Source: Microstegium vimineum
Taxonomy: Eukaryota > Streptophyta > Magnoliopsida > Poales > Poaceae
NCBI GenBank assembly: GCA_022036555.1
Contig: CM039128.1
Span: forward strand, 4,402,049 to 4,466,048
Length of the DNA stretch: 64,000 nt
Direction: 5' to 3'
The notes under the pieces were generated by a model. The model searched no databases, was not told where the DNA came from, and saw nothing but the letters and a program-made list of their open reading frames with translations. Shown here piece by piece: positions 57,297 to 64,000 of this stretch. Position 1 is the first letter of the stretch. The number at the start of each line of letters is the position of its first letter. The translations under genes were made by a program, and so were the position numbers.

Positions 57297-57797
57297 TTCC
57301 CCATTGCCGCTAGCTCACCAACCCATCTGTGCGTGATGCTGCAGTACCCATCCCCCCACATTTTGACTCCCCGGGGAACACACAACGCTCGAGGAATACT
57401 ACCACAGACTTTCAATTACAAATACGACCATCAAGATCGATTTCTAGGTTGGAGACCAACTCCTAGCGGTTGGACGACCAAGCTTGCGACAACACAGATG
57501 TGTGTACCATTTCATCACCTAGAGGGTGGGAGGCTATTGGGGCCCTGGTTGGAGACGGTGAGAGAGGGGCAATCTTGGGTGACGACACATATTGGAATGG
57601 TTCCACGAGCAAGGACTAGGGAAGGCGAGGACAGTAGTCGAGGACTAGGATTCGATGAGGAGGTGGGAGGAGAGGAGATCGACCATGACAGCCAAGGAGA
57701 ACAGCGGCTAAAGGAGGAAAAAGAGAGGAAGAGGACCATGGTGGTATTTTTGCCCATACAAAAATGTGTAGTCCAGCAAATGGCCCCAAAGGTCTAA
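57297..57797 (+). other. Hypothetical open frame, 176 codons
   Basis: An open frame from 57267 crosses the CACTA end and continues to 57797. It is Glu/Arg-rich near its end (GEQRLKEEKERKRTMVV) and resembles nothing I know. The shared boundary with the transposon makes a real gene start here unlikely. Confidence 0.2.
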
Positions 57798-57799
57798 GA

Positions 57800-59640
57800 G
57801 ACGTAGAATGTGGTTTGTTATGGTATCAGTCTTTTACTCGCATTTCCTCCACCGCAAGCTTTTATTCATATAAAAGCATCTAGGTCCCTAATTCAGTTTT
57901 GATGATTAACGGAGACACAATCATTGTGACCAGCGTGTGTCTTGCCGCGGCATTACTTTAGTGAGGTCACAATAATAATTGATATTTGGCATTTATGGTT
58001 TTCATACCCCTAATTGATGGTATTTATTTTGATTTTTAAAGGATGAGCATGAAAATTACTGATCGACTAGTTCTACATGTCAGTGGTGTTGAGAAACACC
58101 TACCATGTATTTGGTTTGAGGGTTTTGGTGGATCGGAACGGTTAAACCCACGTGGACCCGTGTTTGCAGAATGTGGAATTGAGTGAAACTGGGTTGCCCA
58201 ATTTAGCATATTACTCTCTGATGTGAATTGGCGTGATCCGCTCAAATCAAGGGGACGAGCTCAACCCACGACATGGACACGGAAAAAAAAAAATGGAGTC
58301 ATGTTGCCGTTGATTTGTGGTGGTCGACCTTCCCTGTGACCCTGTCATTATTCCATGCAGTTGAGTAGTCGCCCATAAAGCCTGACTAATGTTGGACTGA
58401 ATCCATATCGTGATAGGATCTTTATTTTTTACTTTGTCCATACTATTTTTTTTAGTAAACTTTGTCCATACTGTTGAGTGGTTGTGGTGCACACTCGTAA
58501 AAACTAGCGTTAAGTATCTCAGATGAAGCCCAATGATGATTGGACCAACTCAAAAGATGTTTGAATTGAAAGACTTGGTTGGTTTATGCAGGTATGGGAT
58601 GTGTCCGGTGGTGCACCGGACTGCACAATGCCCGCTTTTTCAGATGGAAATCAGGGCACAGTGGTGTACAGTGTACAATGCAGCAGGCTTGGTGCATCGT
58701 AGAGCCTGCCCAGAAAGTCTTGTGACGTAGGCAGGGACGAAAACGGATCGAATACAAACGGATATCGCTGATATTATATTTATTTTCATATTTCAGTTTG
58801 GATTCGGATTCGAATACGGGTAGTATCAGAAATATTGGATAGGACATGATTAGATATCGACATCATAAATATACCGATTTTAGTATTCGGATGCGGATCC
58901 AAGGGTATTCTCGAGTATTCTTGGGAATACCCATACATATATATCTCTCTCTCTCTATATAATGCAATATTTGTATTATTTATATATGTATAATAGAAGT
59001 AGGAATACCCAAGTTTGTCATTCTAGCTCCGCCACTGCGTAACCAGCGAGATTTGTGTTCACTCTTACTACTCGCTTTGTATTTGTTAGTTTCACAACCG
59101 GTATTCTTGACAGCCGGTGGAAACACGATTCCACTCAAGTGAATGAACACAACACAAACTCACACGAACACTTGGAACACGAGAGTATTTTGGTGCTGCC
59201 AATGGAACCGCAGCTTTTCTGGTTTCTTTCTTCCTTTTATTGAAACGGAAAATACAGAGAGGGAGCTCTAACGGCGCCCGTGCATCGTGCTCTGGCGCGT
59301 CCATCCCCACGCCCACGATGTCGTGCGTGTCCAAGAGTCCAGGCTCGTGGGCGAGCTATTCCAGCGCCACGGCTTCCTAAATGTCCGGCAAACCACACGT
59401 TGGTGCTCGGCACATGCAAAACAGAAAGGAAACGTGTCCATGCATATCTATCTATCTACAGCTAAGCCTGTGCAAGGATTAATAATAACAGTATTAGCAG
59501 TGGTGTGCTAATGTCTGTACGGTTTCCCTGCTCTTCTGATGAAATGCAATGCAATGCAATGCAGTCGGAAGGAGCAGAGTGGTATCTGCAGGTCTCACGG
59601 TTTGGAGCCGCTTTTCCCCGCTTCATCAGTCTAAAAAACG
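57800..59640. other. Intergenic region with repeat debris
   Basis: A segment at 58735-58930 (CGGATTCGGATTCGAATACGG and ATATTGGATA words) resembles an abundant grass repeat I cannot name. TATA and CT microsatellites lie at 58938-58960. ATGCA is tandemly repeated about four times at 59543-59563. No gene is seen. Confidence 0.4.
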
Positions 59641-59644
59641 CAGC

Positions 59645-59872
59645 TGAATTCTTCCCCCCGTGATTCCCTCCACCACGCCGGCCGTTTCAACGTCGCAGCC
59701 GACTCGGTTCGCAATCGCAGGGGGCTGTAGGCTGTGAGAGGAATCTAATCTCCCTCGATTGTTCAACCTCCCTACCCGGCCCCGACGAGTCGACGACCCT
59801 CTGCCGCCCCCCCGCTGCTCGCCTCTCGCCGTGCTCAGAGGCGTGAAAGGCCGCCGAGCGAGCGAGCGCCCG
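59645..59872 (+). other. Candidate non-coding leader exon
   Basis: This is a C-rich, GC-rich block with GAGCGAGCGAGCGCCCG|GTAAATC at its end, a good donor. Composition and donor are typical of a plant 5' UTR exon followed by a long intron. I found no coding exon in the 1.8 kb downstream, though a strong acceptor (TTATTTTTCAG) lies near 61702. It may be the leader of a lost or displaced gene. Confidence 0.35.
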
Positions 59873-61780
59873 GTAAATCAACTATTTATCTGTCTTATCT
59901 CTGTGTTGCTCGCTCTTTCATCAAGTTTGTTGTGGTGCCGTGATTTGGAATCAATAGCTGGGAGTTCATGTTGAGAAAAAGCCACTTAAAATGATGCCTC
60001 TACGACTGTACCTAAATGTGTGTTTCCTTTCTAATTATGTGTTGATCTAGCCATTTAGCTGCATTATTGGAAACTCAGGATGCTTATTTAGTCTCTTCGT
60101 TAAGTGCATATTTATCTCCCAAACGGCCAGTTGAGTTCTTAATCTCATGGAGCTAGAGGTCACTTTTTTAGAGTACATTACCGCAGTCCGCAAAGAAGTG
60201 TTGAAGTGAACATTATATTGGGAGATCTATTAGTGCCGTCTGCCGTGCTAAAAAAAAAAGAGGCAAGTGGTTTTCCTAATCCCTATCCCTTTCTCGGTTT
60301 TGGTACATGAGATTTATTTATTGGTGCTTTGCAATGGGTGATCATTGTAGCTGCTTGCCAAAAAAAGGTGCTCATTGCAGTCGGTGCTTTTGCAAATAGG
60401 GCTTGTTTGCTATTTTTATTCTCGCATGCCTATCAAAGATGGCAGTAGTTGGTATTTCTCATGCTTAACTTTTAACATGATTAAGGGATTCATTTATCAT
60501 CTTGCAACTGCAAGCATTGCATCATTCAATTATGCTTAATAAGACAAGTATATGTCGTGAATTAGTATGATGCAGTTGTGAAATTCTTAGCCTGTCAGCA
60601 TTGCTGTCAAGCTTATACTGAATATATGTATATTTATTACAACAAGCTCTTGATAATAAAATCTTATCTCCTCCTTTTAGCATCACTTACAAGGCCTCCT
60701 GATGGAAAGTTTGTTTGGCATTTTTTTTAATATATGAAAAATGAAGAAACCATGAGACTGGTATGGGTTCTAAATATACCAGTGAACTGTGAAGTATTCA
60801 TCAGTTATTAATTTATGCCATAGCCTGGTTCTAGTTTGTTTATCTACACCACCTCTCAATGTTGGCAACTTGTTTGAAGTTGTTGCTGGGAACTGTTCTG
60901 TAGTTCCTTATATCAAGCTTTTCAATCCTGTTTTAGTGCACTGAGTCAACATTGAAGTCTGTTTTTTGGGGGACTTTGGACTTTGACAATACTGATTTTG
61001 TCACTAATGCACTGATGGCTTATATGGCTGTTGAAGTTGAACATACAGATTCTAGTGTTCCATCACTGAAGATGATTTCTTTCACGAAATAAATTCTCTT
61101 TTTTGTGTCCCGGCCAAAATAATCTTCAGCAAGCATACACACTTATATTTTAGAGAAACACTGCATAATTACTATGGTTCAATTGAGATGCTATTTTAGT
61201 TAAGCAATATGCTTAGAATTGATCATACACACTTATATTTTAGTAGGCCTGTTTGGTTGGTGGTGGCTGAAAAAACTTGCCTGGGCCAGGCATGCATCCC
61301 AGGCGTCCATTTTCGGATGTCTGGGGCCAGGATGTGTTGCCTGGCAGGCCTCCAACAAACTAGGTCCGTATCTGAATATGTTAGCTGAAGTAAAGGATAT
61401 TTTACTTCCCAGATATACAGAGAATGAGAGAACTGAAATCTTAGGGCTCCCTCAGATTCATACATCATACTCTTACCTATGGCTCCATTTCTTCCTTCCT
61501 GAATTTATTTTGATGATGCTACAATCATGAGGAATAAACCCTTCATCTCCTTCCTTTGATCCACATATTGTGTCTCTGGTGCTCTGATTTCATTTTGCAT
61601 ATGTATGGTATTCTGTTGCTTGTTCTGTTGACTGCTCTTCAGATGCTAATATGCAGTGGTGATTACCATTCTTTTCATGATTTTTTTTTAATTATTTTTC
61701 AGGTTGGGTTTCTAAATTTGATATGACGAATAAAGAGATTACTATATTGATATGAGGAATAAAGAGATTACGTGTGTCAT
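59873..61780. other. AT-rich region, no gene found
   Basis: It behaves like intron sequence. At 61243 the word GCCTGTTTGGTTGGTGG marks a MITE-like fragment. A 23-bp unit ('gatatgaxgaataaagagattac') is directly repeated at 61719 and 61748. Confidence 0.35.
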
Positions 61781-61789
61781 GGAGAATGG

Positions 61790-62090
61790 TGTTAAGGAGG
61801 TTGCCAATGGCAGCAGAGATGCTGCCTCCCAGCTTGCTGTAGCGCAGGCTCAGAGAAACCACCCTGCCTGGATGCCGGCGGCTGGATGTCACGCCGGCGC
61901 AACGGCAGTGGTCGGAGCTGATGCTGCCGTTCCATGAACTCAGTGAGCCTGAGTCATCTGACGACAGCGCCTCTTTGAAAACCAGCAGTGATTCACGGTC
62001 GCCATAGACGAGCGAGGAGGAAGAGGAATCAACCGACCGGCCCCAGACTGTGAGGTGCACAACCAGCAGCACAAGTCGTCGCCGCCATGG
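61790..62090 (-). pseudogene. LRR receptor kinase N-terminal fragment
   Basis: On the minus strand, a signal-peptide-like LVLLVVHLTVWG is followed by DRESLLVFKEALSSDDSGSL and SSWNGSISSDHCRCAGVTSS, then RHPGRVVSLSLR and GSISAAIGNL. This is the LRRNT_2 cap and first repeat of the Xa21/At3g47570-type receptor kinases, plasma-membrane proteins that perceive ligands outside the cell. The cap normally reads W-x-G-V-x-C; here the second Cys is Ser. A candidate ATG near 62085 is one base out of frame with the signal peptide. The frame runs out of homology after AIGNL, so the other LRRs, membrane segment and kinase are absent. Confidence 0.8.
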
Positions 62091-62355
62091 TTGCGGCTGC
62101 TACTACTTGTACAGCTTGTGTAGTTATGTCTGTCAAGATAGGTCAAAAAGATAATAGTAACTTTTTTTTTTTGGAAAGGGTCAAAAAGAAAAGCTTGGTG
62201 ATGTCAAAGCGGTGAGATAAGTCAAATCCACAGCAACCACGCGCACTGAATGGTCATTGAAACTTGTTCATACTTCACAGGCAGCGGTGAATGGTGATCT
62301 CTTACGTAGTTATGTTCCTAAAGTCCCAAAATGTATGGCTTCCTAAAGTTATATA

Positions 62356-62636
62356 CTCCCTCAGTCCCTGAAAAATTAATTCCTAAAATCTATGTCGATT
62401 AGTTAAACTTTTTTTTAACTTTAACTAACTTTATAGAAAAATATAGCAACATCTATAACTTAAAATGAGCACCATATAAAAATATGTTCTTAGATAAATC
62501 TAATGATGCTAGTTTGATACCATAACTTTTAATATTTTATTCTAGAAATTCGATCAAATTTTAAAAAGTCTGACTCAGCACAAACCTAGAAATCTATTCT
62601 TTCAGGGACGGAGGGATCTTTCAGGGATGGAGGGAG
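62356..62636. mobile_element. Stowaway-type MITE with duplicated end
   Basis: Starts CTCCCTCAGTCCCTGAAA and ends TTTCAGGGATGGAGGGAG, flanked by TA (62354-62355, 62637-62638). The right terminus is present twice: TTTCAGGGACGGAGGGATC at 62600 and again at 62619, so one end was duplicated. Confidence 0.8.
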
Positions 62637-63005
62637 TATAATGATCTGTACACTAATAATTGAATGTGTTTGAGTATTATTTGTGAATAATCAATGTTGG
62701 AAACATTAGCTAACATATGGATTTATGCATGGATACGAAGCATTTTGTAACCAAAAATAACCAAATGAATGGAATATGGAACTTTTGGATGAAAGCATGT
62801 TGTTGTTGTTATTTCGTATAAGTCTCTTCACAACTGTGTGATGCTAAACCATCAGGGTGCTTTAGCATGGAAAGAGAGTAACTTGTGCAGTACAACCGTG
62901 TGATGTATGTATTGATTCATCAAAATGTCACACTATTTGCTTGTGTATCATTTATACCTCCAAATAAATTTATTAAAAAACTAGATTTAAAAGTCTTTCT
63001 AATAA

Positions 63006-63265
63006 GGGAACGTATGCTATGGAAACCAGGTTCCCGTGGAAACTATGAAAACTCGCACGTGGATCGCTGGATCTAAGATGGATATGGCTAATGGTGGGAG
63101 AGATTAGCAATTAACCCCTCTCACTGTATCCACATCTAATCACTCGGCGTGGTGGGAGAGATTAGCAATTAACCCCTCCCACCATATCCATCGGATTTAG
63201 ATCCAACGATCCACGTGCGTTTCTATAGTTTCCACGGAAACCTAATTTCCATAGCATACGTTCTC
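63006..63265. mobile_element. Mutator-type MITE, 260 bp, perfect 9-bp target duplication
   Basis: TTCTAATAA flanks the element at 62997-63005 and 63266-63274. The ends GGGAACGTATGCTATGGAAA and its inverted partner near 63246-63263 form the terminal inverted repeat, and the pairing continues through GCACGTGGATC...GGAT into both arms. Inside, GTGGGAGAGATTAGCAATTA occurs twice in direct orientation (63092 and 63151). No coding. Confidence 0.88.
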
Positions 63266-63274
63266 TTCTAATAA

Positions 63275-64000
63275 TAATATTAATTATGAAACATGACTCA
63301 GGAACAGGTCTGTCCACATACCAACAATAAACACAACAAAGCCAGATACAACAAACTTATTATTCAGTACTATTGCACTCAACACATCAAGCACCTAGCT
63401 ATCCTGCTAACACAGTCATCATTCCATCATCAACGCCCCGAAACAAGTAGTACTAGTAGCAGCCAGAGATATAGTAGATTTCGTAGCAGTAGACACATAC
63501 AAGCTATTTGGTTCAGCCAATCGGGTGGTAACGGCAATGTAAACAGCTACCGGCTGCACCCGTTACATTGTAATGATTACTACGTTTTGTTTGGTTGCCT
63601 TGGGTAACGTTTTCCATTGCCTTTACTGTGTTTGGTATGGAGCAGAGTAACGTCTACTGATGATTAAGAAATAGAAAGGACAACAGGTTTTGAACTGCAG
63701 CTTGCATATAACAACACATACATGACACAACATCCATCCATCAAAGCTTTTTGTGATAAATTCAAAACCAATGGTGCATGCAGGAGGTTCCACAGAAACA
63801 TGAAAATAATACAAAATTGTTATTACTGGACTTCTAGAAATTCAAATGATAAACAAAGTATATTGTTTCTGCTCCGTAGTTACCAGTCCTTATAAAAAAA
63901 CTGACAGCAAACACAGTAAATAATATTTTATTTTAGATAACGATTGAAAACAGACAACCTCAGAACCAAATATTCTTGGAGACAACAGTGATAATTATTT
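63275..64000. other. Right end of the window, no gene found
   Basis: Near 63525-63650 several inverted words (TAACGGCAATGTAA and CCCGTTACATTG; TTTTGTTTGGTTGCC) suggest a MITE fragment without clear ends. The rest is AT-rich. Confidence 0.4.

Noticed and set aside
1..64000. tRNA, rRNA or organelle-derived insert
   Set aside because: Reading both strands I saw no tRNA cloverleaf with A and B boxes, no rRNA-like sequence and no plastid or mitochondrial gene; a tRNAscan or BLAST run would settle this.

Overview
The window is nuclear DNA from a grass (Poaceae), most likely a panicoid such as a sorghum, sugarcane or millet relative. The evidence is nested Maximus/SIRE-type Copia and Tat-type Gypsy elements, CACTA transposons with CACTCGGCAAA-type subterminal repeats, Stowaway and Mutator-type MITEs, and GC-rich first exons with alanine, glycine and glutamine runs. 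It contains a 100-N assembly gap at 29183-29282. Most of the sequence is transposable elements at various stages of decay. I saw no organellar, bacterial, rRNA, tRNA or CRISPR sequence.

Layout: 1-11069 is a decayed Copia element whose 5' LTR runs off the left edge; it sits in a CACTA fragment (11070-11571). 13463-15464 is a diverged solo LTR of a related family. 15585-15725 is a palindromic GCGC repeat. 16487-18467 is a 5'-truncated L1-type LINE on the minus strand, lying in a GC-rich reading-frame remnant. 20014-23940 is the one gene that looks intact, a two-exon gene of the plant DUF1685 type. 24681-25902 is a retroposon with a 12-bp target duplication. 26226-27440 holds a Stowaway MITE and a 919-bp Mutator-type foldback. 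28307-28575 is an orphan first exon of the exon-junction-complex gene Y14/RBM8A, followed by the gap. 29283-34340 is AT-rich, with a MITE and an LTR-like promoter.

34350-47388 holds a CACTA remnant abutting a truncated minus-strand Tat-type Gypsy element. Its RT-RNase H-integrase frame is 972 codons long and uninterrupted. Between pol and the 3' LTR it carries, on the opposite strand, a five-exon gene with a plant mobile domain and a coiled-coil tail. A short motif, TGCCGAT/ATCGGCA, recurs throughout the element. This is the most interesting part of the window.

47964-49401 is a BAHD acyltransferase pseudogene. 50466-51703 is a large head-to-head palindrome. 54450-57296 is a mosaic of orphan exons, one from an aldo-keto reductase, ending at a CACTA terminus, and looks like transposon gene capture. 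57300-64000 holds a possible leader exon, an LRR receptor kinase fragment, a Stowaway MITE and a Mutator-type MITE with a perfect 9-bp target duplication.

Only the DUF1685 gene is a credible functional host gene. Y14, BAHD, aldo-keto reductase and LRR kinase are fragments or pseudogenes. All calls come from reading the sequence; no database search was run.
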